This document shows, piece after piece, positions 29,774 through 37,942 of a stretch of DNA of 64,000 nucleotides. The notes below the pieces were generated by a model. It was not told where the DNA came from and searched no databases. It saw nothing but the letters and a program-made list of their open reading frames with translations. Source of the DNA: Helicobacter sp. MIT 21-1697. Lineage in GTDB: Bacteria > Campylobacterota > Campylobacteria > Campylobacterales > Helicobacteraceae. The DNA lies in the NCBI RefSeq assembly GCF_026241255.1, contig NZ_JAPHNC010000003.1, forward strand, positions 156,554-220,553. The letters are read 5' to 3'. Each line of letters begins with the position of its first letter. Within the stretch, counting starts at the first letter, position 1. A program made the position numbers and the translations under genes.

Positions 29774-31171
29774 TCACAGCCCTAAAGATGTAAAAATAAA
29801 ATCTACCGCGTCCTGCCCTGTAAAAAACTTTATACTTACCGCTACAAGTATCATAATAGTAATAAGCGGTGCGATAAAGCGCATAATAATATGCCAAAAT
29901 GCAAAGGCAGTGTTATTAAAAAAATGTGCGGTGTATTGTCGTAATTGAGCCTTTGGCACAGCCCAGCCGATAAATATAACTGCTAAAAGTCCCCCGAGCG
30001 TCATAATCACATTTGCAGAGAGAAATTCAACGCTATCCATAAGCGACTTGCCACCAATAGTGAGATATTCTGCCATAGGTGTGCAAATGGAGCAAATGAT
30101 AAGAAACCCAAGTGCGCTAATTGCCCCAGCAATGCTCCAAGTCGCTTTTGCTCTGCTCCAATGATAGGTTTCACACACATACATTACAGCAGGTTCAAGG
30201 AGCGAAATCGCAGAAGTAATCCCCGCAAAACTAAAGGCAATGAGGAATAAACAAGCGATGGTATTGCCTAATATGCCAAGATGAGAGAGCATAACAGGCA
30301 AAGTTATAAAGATGAGTCCAGCACCTCCTCCTACTTCACCATTATATTCATATACAAATGTAAAAATCATAAGTCCAGCCATAATGGCGATTAAAATCCC
30401 AGATAGCACTACCCAAAGTGCGCTTTTGAGGAGATTCTGATTGCTTTGAGAGGAGGCAGCATAAGTGATGATGATACCTACCCCGAGTGAGAGTGAGAAA
30501 AACACCTGCCCTAGAGAATCAATAAATACATTAAGTGTCAGCGCTTTTTTGGCTTCATTTATATCAAAGCTTAACATAAAATGCACAGCCTTACTAAAAG
30601 AATCCATACTCATCGCATAGAGTAATAAGACAAAAAATATAATAAAAAGAAGTGGAGTAAGGACAAGATTCAAAGCTTCAATGCCTTTTTTAACGCCGCG
30701 AGAGATAACCAATGCTGTGATGCCCATTACAAAAAACAAACCGAGCGTTTGTGGCACAAAGCCATTTGTATAGAGAGTGTTAAAGATTGTTTCAGAGGTG
30801 TGCATATCGTTAGGGAGGTTAAAGCTTACCATAAAGAGATAGTAAAATACCCAGCCTAGCACGATGGCATAAAAAGATAAGATAATAGGACCGCCAATAA
30901 GCGTAAAACCAGCCAAACGCCATTTTTTATTTGGACTTGGGTCAAGATTCTCATAGCTTTTAACAGCATTAGCGCCCCCCCCCTTGTTTCCAATAAGCAT
31001 TTCTCCAATAAGCATTGCAATGCCAAGTGAGAGTGCTAAAAATAAATACAAAAGCACAAACGCCCCCCCGCCATTTGTCCCAGCAATGTAGGGAAAACGC
31101 CAAATATGTCCCAAGCCCACAGAGCTACCAAGTGCCGCGAGAATAAAACCGATTTTGCTAAAATTACTCAT
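29774..31171 (-). CDS. Sodium-dependent transporter, NSS/SNF family
   Basis: This inner-membrane symporter of the LeuT-fold NSS family imports an amino acid or related solute with sodium. The N-terminus SSVGLGHIWRFPYIAGTNGG carries the helix-1 sodium and substrate site. About eleven to twelve hydrophobic segments fill 465 residues. Two G-runs lie in the first 65 codons: G7 at 31063-31069 (in TNGGGAF) and G9 at 30975-30983 (in NKGGGAN). Both are in frame here, so the gene is on, but the G9 run could slip. Substrate not predictable from sequence. Confidence 0.9.
   Translation of the reverse strand: MSNFSKIGFILAALGSSVGLGHIWRFPYIAGTNGGGAFVLLYLFLALSLGIAMLIGEMLIGNKGGGANAVKSYENLDPSPNKKWRLAGFTLIGGPIILSFYAIVLGWVFYYLFMVSFNLPNDMHTSETIFNTLYTNGFVPQTLGLFFVMGITALVISRGVKKGIEALNLVLTPLLFIIFFVLLLYAMSMDSFSKAVHFMLSFDINEAKKALTLNVFIDSLGQVFFSLSLGVGIIITYAASSQSNQNLLKSALWVVLSGILIAIMAGLMIFTFVYEYNGEVGGGAGLIFITLPVMLSHLGILGNTIACLFLIAFSFAGITSAISLLEPAVMYVCETYHWSRAKATWSIAGAISALGFLIICSICTPMAEYLTIGGKSLMDSVEFLSANVIMTLGGLLAVIFIGWAVPKAQLRQYTAHFFNNTAFAFWHIIMRFIAPLITIMILVAVSIKFFTGQDAVDFIFTSLGL
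30975..30983. repeat. C9/G9 tract inside the NSS transporter gene
   Basis: Nine C on the plus strand encode part of GNKGGGAN near residue 64 of the transporter. A change not divisible by three would truncate the protein to fewer than about 100 residues. Confidence 0.75.
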
Positions 31172-31589
31172 TGAATAAGCCTTTGTTAAAATGAATATTT
31201 TGTATAATTTTTATCTTATCACAAAATAAGTTAATTTTGAGTGGGCAAAAAGAGAGGAGACAAAGCGAATAGATCACATTTTTCAGCTAAGCCATAAAGA
31301 ACAAAGGAAGATGATAGCAAGAAAGAGTGAGCTTTTATTCTATCATAATGTTTCAAGCTTGTTTGCTCTGCTCTATTGCACTTGGAAATAGTGGTGCAAT
31401 CAGTAGGTTTGAGGAAAATTATAGGCTCACTGCTGGAGACTTTCCTTGCTCTCCTCTTAAAGTCAATCAATTCCGTCTAGGGTTTAATCATTTATGGATA
31501 ATTGCGCTATTGGTTCAGTCCTTAATAAAACTGATGAAGGCGAGAGGTGGATGGGGATAGGCTGGGCTGTGAAATATGGCTATGTCAAA
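31172..31589. other. 418 bases without a convincing gene
   Basis: Short frames exist on both strands but none has a good start, ribosome-binding site and protein-like composition over its whole length. The first 50 bases beside the transporter are AT-rich and probably hold its promoter. The rest, with higher GC, may be decayed coding sequence. Confidence 0.4.
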
Positions 31590-32010
31590 TTAAAATATTA
31601 TAAGGGACATATCACTTATCTCCGCTACTCTAATCTCCCTTATGAACTCTCCTTTGCTCGTCCTTATATCTTTAAGTGAATTATTGATAGCTTCAGTAAT
31701 ATCTACACCTTTATAAAATACAAAACCATTACCTTTGCTTGTAGCACTACAATCATTTAACAAACAACCATATTGTGATAAGACATTCATAATAAAGTTA
31801 TTTTCTTTATATTTGTTACGCAAAGCGACAAACTCTTTATCAATTTCTTTTTGTTTTAAATCTTGTATTTGACTATGTCTGTATAGAATCCACATTTTCG
31901 GATTCTATAAATTTTTCTCTAGATTCTATAAAATTTTTTATGTCATTTGGTAGAGGGCTTGTGCTAAGGACACCATAAAATAGGTTGAAGAGGATAAGAA
32001 GTTTAAGCAT
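31590..32010 (-). pseudogene. Small secreted protein, broken by a one-base frameshift
   Basis: An ATG at 32010, 8 bases inside the lpxB end, starts MLKLLILFNLFYGVLSTS, a plausible signal peptide, and stops at 31873. A second frame from 31895 or slightly upstream runs to 31590 (QIQDLKQKEIDKEFVALRNK, with two cysteines near YGCLLNDCS). Removing one base between 31875 and about 31909, most simply one T of the TTTT at 31895-31898, fuses them into 139 residues. The family is not recognised. The second frame could alternatively be an independent 101-residue ORF. Confidence 0.5.
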
Positions 32011-33166
32011 TTGGTTTTCTTTTGGTTAAATTTTCACCAAGCAATCTCGCGACTTTTGTAGCACTGCCATAGGCGAGGTAGTTGCGAATCTCTTGGGCTT
32101 TGGCAAAAAATACTTGTGGATTGGTTGTAGAGTAGGCATTAAGGAGATTCTCTTTTGTGAGTTGAGATTGGATAAGCTCAATGTGAATCTCTTTTTCACC
32201 TAGGCGAGGATTCCCGCAATGCAAAGCATTATAAAGAATATTAGCAAGTCCGATATGTTTGAGTCTCACAAAGGCTCGTGCAATCATCACATCAATCGTG
32301 CGTGTTTTATATCCTAACACAAGCGGTGTGCCAATGAGAGTGGCTTGAAGTGTAGCAGTGCCAGAGCAGACAAAAGCAAAACTACTCTCCAAAAGCGCTG
32401 TATTGGCATCAAAGCTAAGCTCAAAATATTGTATATCCTCCCCATATATATCGTGTATCGTCCTCTTGTCTAGATGCTTAAAATGTTCAGGTAGCACAAG
32501 AATCTTAGGATTCGTAAGCTCTTTTGCTACAGCAGCAAAAATCGGAAAAATCCGCCTTATTTCACCTTTGCGACTGCCGGGCATAAAGGTAATTTTACCA
32601 TTTTCAAGGGGTAAAGGCTGTTCTTTAAGCGTGGGAATCTCATCAAGCAAAGGGTGTCCGACATAAAATGCCCTATTTTGAGCCACTGCATTGGGATACA
32701 TAGCAAGTTCAAAAGGTAAAATCGCACATAAATAATCGCATACAGCCTCTATCTCTTTAGCTCTCCACGACTTCCACGCCCATACTTGCGGCAAGATATA
32801 ATATATAACAGGTGCTTTGAGTGCATTTTTTTTAAGAATCTTGGCAATGGGTAAGTTAAAACTTGAGCTATCCATAAGCAGCACTACATCGCATTGTGCA
32901 GCAAGCTCGCTCATATTTTGAATGGCTTGTTTGAAAAAAGCAAGTTTTTTTATCACATCAAAAAATCCCATAATTGCAAAATCTTTAAGCGTGTAAGAGG
33001 GCGTAGCATAGGGGAAGTTGGCAAAAGTCTCTTTTTCAAATACGCCACAGATATGAGTAGATGTATCAAGGTTTTGGGCAAGAAATTTAAGATGGAGATT
33101 CGCACTTGGCTCACACGCACTCACAAAAAGGCGTTTGGGTGTGCTATGAGCGCTTTGAGGTTGCAT
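32003..33166 (-). CDS. lpxB: Lipid-A-disaccharide synthase
   Basis: LpxB condenses UDP-2,3-diacylglucosamine with lipid X to make the lipid A disaccharide at the inner membrane. The 387-residue GT-B enzyme shows LFVSACEPSANLH at the start, YYILPQVWAWKSWR, FYVGHPLLDE, TFMPGSRKGEI and SGTATLQATLIGTPLVLGYK, all family motifs. It follows a coiled-coil protein gene by 14 bases; the lpxB-hypothetical-hypA order is shared with H. pylori as I recall it. Confidence 0.95.
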   Translation of the reverse strand: MQPQSAHSTPKRLFVSACEPSANLHLKFLAQNLDTSTHICGVFEKETFANFPYATPSYTLKDFAIMGFFDVIKKLAFFKQAIQNMSELAAQCDVVLLMDSSSFNLPIAKILKKNALKAPVIYYILPQVWAWKSWRAKEIEAVCDYLCAILPFELAMYPNAVAQNRAFYVGHPLLDEIPTLKEQPLPLENGKITFMPGSRKGEIRRIFPIFAAVAKELTNPKILVLPEHFKHLDKRTIHDIYGEDIQYFELSFDANTALLESSFAFVCSGTATLQATLIGTPLVLGYKTRTIDVMIARAFVRLKHIGLANILYNALHCGNPRLGEKEIHIELIQSQLTKENLLNAYSTTNPQVFFAKAQEIRNYLAYGSATKVARLLGENLTKRKPNA

Positions 33167-33180
33167 AAGTGTCCTTTTAA

Positions 33181-33633
33181 TTATAGCTTTGGATTTTTTA
33201 GAGATTCTTGTGGTGTATCGCGCATACTTTGCATTTGGTGGAGATTTTCCTCAAGCTGATATTCGCTTTTTAAATCGCGCAGTTCTACGAGCAGCTTAGA
33301 ATTTTCAAGCTCAAGTTCGCTTATTTTAAGCTTCAGCGCTTCTTTTTGGCTTTCTTCTTGTTCTGGTGGCACAGGAGATTCGGAGATTTTTTGCTCAAGG
33401 GAGCGAAGGATATTTTGTGCTTTAGTGATACCCTCGCGCAACTCTTTGAGTTTGGCTTGAGCATTTTTAATATCTTCGTGGTATTGGGCGATTTCAATGC
33501 GTAGCTTTTGTCGCTCATTTTCAAAAATTCCTACAATATCCCACAGGTTTTGTGTTTGAGGATTGTATTTGAGGAGCTGCTCAAATACTCGTTCATCAAG
33601 TTTTTGTGCGAGAGGTTTATCAGTTTTTAGCAT
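33181..33633 (-). CDS. Coiled-coil protein, unknown function
   Basis: The 150-residue product is soluble, highly charged and mostly coiled coil from about residue 35 to 140 (for example LRSLEQKISESPVPPEQEE and ELENSKLLVELRDLKSEY). The N-terminus LKTDKPLAQKLDERVFEQLL is amphipathic. No enzyme motif is present. It is 19 bases after hypA and 14 before lpxB. The arrangement recurs in H. pylori, but I know no function. Confidence 0.7.
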   Translation of the reverse strand: MLKTDKPLAQKLDERVFEQLLKYNPQTQNLWDIVGIFENERQKLRIEIAQYHEDIKNAQAKLKELREGITKAQNILRSLEQKISESPVPPEQEESQKEALKLKISELELENSKLLVELRDLKSEYQLEENLHQMQSMRDTPQESLKNPKL

Positions 33634-33652
33634 ATATACTCCTTGAAATATT

Positions 33653-34006
33653 TTATTCTACATCAAGTTCAAGGTTAAGCAGATGTAACTCTTTACCTTT
33701 AGTAATGATGACATTATGACTTTGACACTGCGGACAAGTGCTATAAGTGAGATTTTGTGCTTGAAAATAATGCCCGCAGTCGCGACATTCTAGCTCAACA
33801 GCTTGTGTTTGTATCTCTAAGGTAGTATTTTGACACAAAGGCGAATCAAGCCTAAAAGTCTCAAATGCACTTTTTACAAGCGCACTATCTACGCCGCTGC
33901 GCTCACCAATGGCAATACAGACTTTTGCTATGGAAGTAGCATTATGCTCATTTGCGTGAGATTCACACATTTGTATGAGTGAGGCGACAATAGAATATTC
34001 GTGCAT
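33653..34006 (-). CDS. hypA: Hydrogenase/urease nickel chaperone HypA
   Basis: HypA delivers nickel to NiFe hydrogenase and, in Helicobacter, also to urease. The 117-residue protein begins MHEYS, where His2 binds nickel, and has the zinc site as two CxxC pairs (CRDCGHYF and CPQCQS). Length is standard. It heads the leftward hypA-coiled-coil-lpxB group and is divergent from ispG. Confidence 0.95.
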   Translation of the reverse strand: MHEYSIVASLIQMCESHANEHNATSIAKVCIAIGERSGVDSALVKSAFETFRLDSPLCQNTTLEIQTQAVELECRDCGHYFQAQNLTYSTCPQCQSHNVIITKGKELHLLNLELDVE

Positions 34007-34089
34007 TTTTGTCCTTATATCTCAAAGTTATAGGTGGAATTTTACCCAAGAAGTGCTAAAATAAGCAAAAATTCATAAAGGGATTTGGA

Positions 34090-35154
34090 GTGCAAAGAGT
34101 AAAAACAAAACAAATTTTTGTAGGAAATGTGCCTGTTGGTGGTGATGCACCTATTAGTGTGCAGAGTATGACTTTTAGTAAAACTTGTGATATAGAGGCG
34201 ACAAAAGCGCAACTTGAGAGATTATATTTTGTCGGTGCAGATATGGTGCGTGTGGCAGTGAGCGACCCAAAAGACGCCGCTGCACTTCAATCTCTAAAAA
34301 AAATCTCGCCACTGCCCTTAATTGCAGATATTCATTTTAGATATAAATTTGCACTCATTGCAGCAGAGAGTGTGGATTGCATTCGCATTAATCCGGGTAA
34401 TATCGGCTCAAAAGATAGAATCAAGGCTGTGGCTGATGCGTGTAATGCACGAGGCATACCTATTCGCATTGGCGTGAATGGTGGCAGTTTGGAGAAGCCC
34501 TTTGAGCAAAAATATGGTGCAACGCCCAAAGGTATGGTTGAATCTGCGTTGTATAACATTAAGCTTTTAGAGGATTTTGGATTCACAAATATCAAAGTTT
34601 CACTCAAAGCAAGTGATGTGTTGCGCACAATGGAAGCATATAGAATGTTGCGTCCATTGGTGGATTATCCTTTTCATTTAGGCGTTACAGAGGCTGGGAC
34701 ATTACATCATTCAATGATAAAAAGTGCTATGGCATTAGGTGGGTTACTTATGGAGGGCATTGGTGATACGATGAGAATCTCCATAACAGGCGAACTTGAG
34801 GAAGAAATTAAAGTTGCGCGTATGATACTTCAATATAGCGGACGACAAAAAAGCGGAGTAACAATCGTATCTTGTCCGACTTGTGGGCGCATTGAAGCGA
34901 ATCTTGTTAAAATGGTGCAAGAAGTAGAATCTCGCATTAAACATATTAAAACGCCTTTGCAAGTGAGCGTAATGGGTTGTGCTGTGAATGCTTTAGGTGA
35001 GGCAAAACACGCAGACATTGCCATTGCTTTTGGGAACAAAGATGGGCTGATTATCAAAGGAGGGAAGATTCTCTGCAAACTGAAAGAAGACCAATTGCTT
35101 GAGCGATTTATTGCAGAAGTGGAGGAGCTTGCCAAGCAAAGAGAGGAAGTATAA
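34090..35154 (+). CDS. ispG: 4-hydroxy-3-methylbut-2-enyl diphosphate synthase
   Basis: IspG (GcpE) is the iron-sulfur enzyme of the MEP isoprenoid pathway that makes HMBPP. The 354-residue frame starts with GTG at 34090. The TIM-barrel part includes [22 protein letters not shown] and RINPGNIG; the 4Fe-4S cysteines are in SCPTCGR and [11 protein letters not shown]. Length fits the short bacterial form. It is fused by a one-base overlap (taATG) to proA. Confidence 0.96.
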   Translation: MQRVKTKQIFVGNVPVGGDAPISVQSMTFSKTCDIEATKAQLERLYFVGADMVRVAVSDPKDAAALQSLKKISPLPLIADIHFRYKFALIAAESVDCIRINPGNIGSKDRIKAVADACNARGIPIRIGVNGGSLEKPFEQKYGATPKGMVESALYNIKLLEDFGFTNIKVSLKASDVLRTMEAYRMLRPLVDYPFHLGVTEAGTLHHSMIKSAMALGGLLMEGIGDTMRISITGELEEEIKVARMILQYSGRQKSGVTIVSCPTCGRIEANLVKMVQEVESRIKHIKTPLQVSVMGCAVNALGEAKHADIAIAFGNKDGLIIKGGKILCKLKEDQLLERFIAEVEELAKQREEV

Positions 35155-36392
35155 TGCAAGATATAGAAGTAATGCTCATATCTGCAAAACGCAGTGCAAG
35201 GATATTAGAGCGTTTGAGTGATGAGCAAAGAAATGCAGTGCTTGAATCTATGGCAGATAGGATAGAATCTCAAAGTAAGATAATATGTGAAGCAAATGCT
35301 AGAGACATAAGTGCAGCGCAGAATCTACCTTTGGCAATGCGCAAAAGATTGGAATTAAATAGTGCAAAAGTGCGCTTTATGGCGGATTCTATCCGTGATA
35401 TTGCAAAGCTTCCTTGCACAACAGGGCAGGTGATAAAAAGTTGGAAAAACAAGGCAGGATTAGAGATTGCACAAGTGAGTGTGCCACTTGGTGTCATTGG
35501 TGTCATTTATGAATCTCGCCCTAATGTTACAAGCGATGTAAGTGCATTATGCTTTAAAAGTGGGAATGTATGTGTGCTCAAAGGTGGCAAGGAAGCATTT
35601 TACTCAAATATGGCGATACTTCAAGCACTCCATAGTGCATTAGAGCAACATTCTCTCCCTAAAGAATGTATCAGTATGATAGAGGATACTTCGCGTGAGG
35701 GAATTTTAGAATTTGTCAAAATGGATAAATATGTGGATTTACTCATACCACGAGGGGGAGAGGGCTTGATTGAGTTTGTTAAACATAATGCGACAATTCC
35801 AATTATCAAGCACGATAAAGGTGTGTGCCATACATATATCCACGAAAAAGCACAACAAGATAAAGCACAAGAGATAGTGCTTAATGCAAAGCTAAGCTAT
35901 CCAGCAGCGTGTAATGCGTGTGAATGTGTGATTCTTGATGAGGTGCTTGTGGAGCAATTTTTGCCAACATTGCTTCAAAAACTACGAGAATCAGGTGTGC
36001 GTGTGATGTTTGAAAATGAAGAGTGGCTTAAAAATTGGGGTGTTGCAGATGATGGTTTAGCTGATTTTAATAAAGAATGGGGTGATAAGATTCTTAATCT
36101 TAAAGTTGTAAGTGGCATTAATGAGGCGCTAGAACATATCGCGCATTATGGCTCTTCACATTCTGAATGTATCATCACGCAAGATGAGCAAGTCGCACAA
36201 ATTTTTATGCGTGCAGTTGATGCGGCGTGTGTGTATTGGAATGCTTCTACACGATTTAGCGATGGTGGGGAGTTTGGCTTTGGTGCAGAGGTGGGCATTT
36301 CTACCTCTAAGATTCACGCACGAGGTCCTATGGGTATAGAATCTTTGCGCAGTTATAAGTATTGTATTACAGGCAATGGACAAGTGAGGTAG
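35154..36392 (+). CDS. proA: Gamma-glutamyl phosphate reductase
   Basis: ProA reduces glutamyl-5-phosphate to the semialdehyde in proline synthesis. The 412-residue aldehyde-dehydrogenase-like enzyme has the cofactor region [19 protein letters not shown], the catalytic cysteine in [11 protein letters not shown], and [16 protein letters not shown] near the end. It overlaps ispG by one base. Partner proC is at 3597; no proB is seen in the window. Confidence 0.95.
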   Translation: MQDIEVMLISAKRSARILERLSDEQRNAVLESMADRIESQSKIICEANARDISAAQNLPLAMRKRLELNSAKVRFMADSIRDIAKLPCTTGQVIKSWKNKAGLEIAQVSVPLGVIGVIYESRPNVTSDVSALCFKSGNVCVLKGGKEAFYSNMAILQALHSALEQHSLPKECISMIEDTSREGILEFVKMDKYVDLLIPRGGEGLIEFVKHNATIPIIKHDKGVCHTYIHEKAQQDKAQEIVLNAKLSYPAACNACECVILDEVLVEQFLPTLLQKLRESGVRVMFENEEWLKNWGVADDGLADFNKEWGDKILNLKVVSGINEALEHIAHYGSSHSECIITQDEQVAQIFMRAVDAACVYWNASTRFSDGGEFGFGAEVGISTSKIHARGPMGIESLRSYKYCITGNGQVR

Positions 36393-36396
36393 GGCA

Positions 36397-36624
36397 ATGG
36401 GGCTTTTTAAAAAATCATTTTCTATGCGTTGGTTTTATTTTGCTCTGCTTTGTGCTGCTTTTTTAAGTGCTATGAATTTTAATCTTTTTATTTTTATTTA
36501 TCAGAGCATTGATGAAAGTGCGACTTTATGGCAGCATATCGCTTTTGTGCCTATGGTATTTTTGCTTTTATTTGTAATTTTAACACTTTTTCTTGTGCCA
36601 TATTTGAGCAAATTTGGCAGATAA
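36397..36624 (+). CDS. Two-helix membrane protein, possible EptA remnant
   Basis: The 75-residue product has two hydrophobic helices (about 12-36 and 46-70) and ends FLVPYLSKFGR. Its pattern (FNLFIFIYQSI followed by a second helix ending in a short basic turn) resembles the first membrane hairpin of phosphoethanolamine transferases of the EptA type, which are over 500 residues. It may be the stump of such a gene, or a genuine small membrane protein. A fuller member of that family begins at 63389. Confidence 0.4.
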   Translation: MGLFKKSFSMRWFYFALLCAAFLSAMNFNLFIFIYQSIDESATLWQHIAFVPMVFLLLFVILTLFLVPYLSKFGR

Positions 36625-36633
36625 AAAGGCGGA

Positions 36634-37212
36634 TTGATGTTAGGGTTTATGAGGAAATTAAGTGCTTTATTATCGTTTGTGGTAGCTCCTTTGGCTTTTG
36701 CTGATGATTTGACATATTCTTCTGATATGTATGATAGCGGCGGAGTTTTTGTAGGAATGGAATTAGGAGGAGCTGGGATTGCGGATTTTAGCGCAGGTAT
36801 CATTGGAGGCTATGCGTATTACTTCACACAATCCTATCAAAATATTGATTCTTTTAGACAAGGGATACGGGGCATTGTGGGCATAAATTGGGGTTTGTAT
36901 AAGCATAATAGATTTGATATGCAAAATGGGAGCAGTTCTGAAACCTCTAGTAATTCTTTCTATACGCGTGTCGGAGTAGATTGGATTATAGATTTTAATC
37001 CTCAAGATACATTTGTATGGGGTGCTTTTGCAGGGCTTAATATAGGACATTTTAAAGTTTTTACTTCTGATTCTATTCCTCTTACACATAGGGGGTTTAA
37101 TTTAGAGGGGCATATTGGCGGGAGCTTGACTTATAAGCAGATACATAAACTTGAATTGCTCTTTGGTTGGGGATATTCTAGGTCAGCATTGCGGTATGTG
37201 TATATGTTTTGA
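36634..37212 (+). CDS. Outer-membrane beta-barrel protein
   Basis: The 192-residue protein has a signal peptide (about residues 1-22, ending AFA) and alternating glycine/aromatic beta-strands such as GGVFVGMELGGAGI, GIRGIVGINWGLY and TFVWGAFAGLNIGHF, ending in the strand ALRYVYMF with the C-terminal phenylalanine used for BAM recognition. It is probably a small eight-stranded barrel. A one-base change near the stop would extend it by 38 residues (see findings). Confidence 0.68.
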   Translation: MMLGFMRKLSALLSFVVAPLAFADDLTYSSDMYDSGGVFVGMELGGAGIADFSAGIIGGYAYYFTQSYQNIDSFRQGIRGIVGINWGLYKHNRFDMQNGSSSETSSNSFYTRVGVDWIIDFNPQDTFVWGAFAGLNIGHFKVFTSDSIPLTHRGFNLEGHIGGSLTYKQIHKLELLFGWGYSRSALRYVYMF

Positions 37213-37381
37213 GGGCACACAAGCAAAGGCTACCCAAAAAATCGGTTGGCGCATTCCTTTAACTTTTGAAATTTTAAAAGCGGAAGCGTTATTTGTTATG
37301 TGTGTAAAACCATTGTATCCTCCTTAAAATCAATAAAGTCAATTTTTAAGAAGTGTGTGTCAGTGAGAAATAATTGCACAT
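37213..37381. other. Non-coding stretch after the outer-membrane protein
   Basis: The plus strand is open in the next frame to a TAA at 37325-37327 and could be a lost barrel tail (begins EGTQAKATQKIGWRIPLTFE). The remaining 54 bases show no gene. The word AAAGCGGAAGCGT occurs here and again in the neighbouring restriction-enzyme remnant. Confidence 0.35.
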
Positions 37382-37495
37382 TTAAGATTCTATAATGCCT
37401 ATTTCTGTTCGGGTAAGATTATACAACTCATACACCAAACAATCAATGTAGGATTCTAAAGCGGAAGCGTCAAGTGTGGAATCTGTGGTTTTAGA
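37382..37495 (-). pseudogene. Remnant of a type IIG restriction-modification gene 3' end
   Basis: On the minus strand this stretch translates to a tail ending ESYIDCLVYELYNLT, then RTEIGIIES and stop, with DSTLDASAL before it. The C-terminus of the gene at 37943 reads DSTFDTSTLESRIDSLVYQL, YSLTNEEIQIIESK and stop. The two align residue by residue without gaps, so this is a decayed second copy of that tail. It lies directly against the hicA stop. Confidence 0.8.
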
Positions 37496-37498
37496 GAA

Positions 37499-37693
37499 TC
37501 ACTTTTCTATAATCTCAAAGACTTGTTTGATAATTTTAGGGTGTAGAATTTTGCCACTATGATGTGGTAAAACCTGCCTCAAATGTCCTTTAATGTAGAT
37601 TTTATGACTTCCTTTTTGCCTAGCAAATACAAAGCCATTTTCTAAAAGGATTTTTTCTGCCTCTTTCGCATTGAGCTTAGGATATTCAGGCAT
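37499..37693 (-). CDS. hicA: HicA mRNA interferase toxin
   Basis: HicA is a small double-stranded-RNA-binding-fold toxin that cleaves mRNA. The 64-residue protein has the family pattern KLNAKEAEKILLENGF and the catalytic histidine in QKGSHKIYIKG (His30). It overlaps the upstream antitoxin gene by 8 bases. No damage is seen, so it should be active unless bound by HicB. Confidence 0.9.
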   Translation of the reverse strand: MPEYPKLNAKEAEKILLENGFVFARQKGSHKIYIKGHLRQVLPHHSGKILHPKIIKQVFEIIEK

Positions 37694-37907
37694 TTATTTG
37701 TACTTCTATGGGAACTATTGCCGAATTTTTTGTTAAAAGCGTGTATTTCTCATTCTCTTGCAAACTCTCTATATAAAGCTCTGTGGCTTCTATGATATTA
37801 GTCAAAGCCTCCTCATAGGTTTCTCCGCAAGATACACACCCACTAAGTGCTGGGACATAGGCAAAATAACCATTTTCATCTTTTTCTATGATTGCATTGA
37901 GTAGCAT
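37686..37907 (-). CDS. hicB: HicB antitoxin
   Basis: HicB neutralises HicA and usually represses the operon. The 73-residue protein shows the HicB fold: IIEKDENGYFAYVPALSGC then GETYEEALTNIIEATELYI. It is short and lacks an obvious C-terminal DNA-binding domain, so operator binding may be weak or use another surface. It is first in the operon (hicB-hicA). A TATAAT on the minus strand at 37939-37934 and an imperfect palindrome at 37919-37931 make a likely promoter-operator. Confidence 0.88.
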   Translation of the reverse strand: MLLNAIIEKDENGYFAYVPALSGCVSCGETYEEALTNIIEATELYIESLQENEKYTLLTKNSAIVPIEVQINA

Positions 37908-37933
37908 TGCATTCCTTTATGATTAATTCATTT

Positions 37934-37939
37934 ATTATA
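37934..37939 (-). promoter_or_regulatory. Probable -10 box of hicBA
   Basis: TATAAT on the minus strand lies 26 bases before the hicB ATG and just after the restriction-enzyme stop. The imperfect palindrome ATGATTAATTCAT (37919-37931) between it and the start is a candidate operator. Confidence 0.45.
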
Positions 37940-37942
37940 GCA

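Noticed and set aside
29662..29784. A 40-residue plus-strand ORF after the BspA-like gene
   Set aside because: No ribosome-binding site, overlaps the transporter end, and no recognisable sequence.
31231..31470. Minus-strand frame with EPIIFLKPT, like fumarylacetoacetate hydrolase
   Set aside because: Only nine residues match; the rest of the frame and the flanking frames show no further family motif or proper start.
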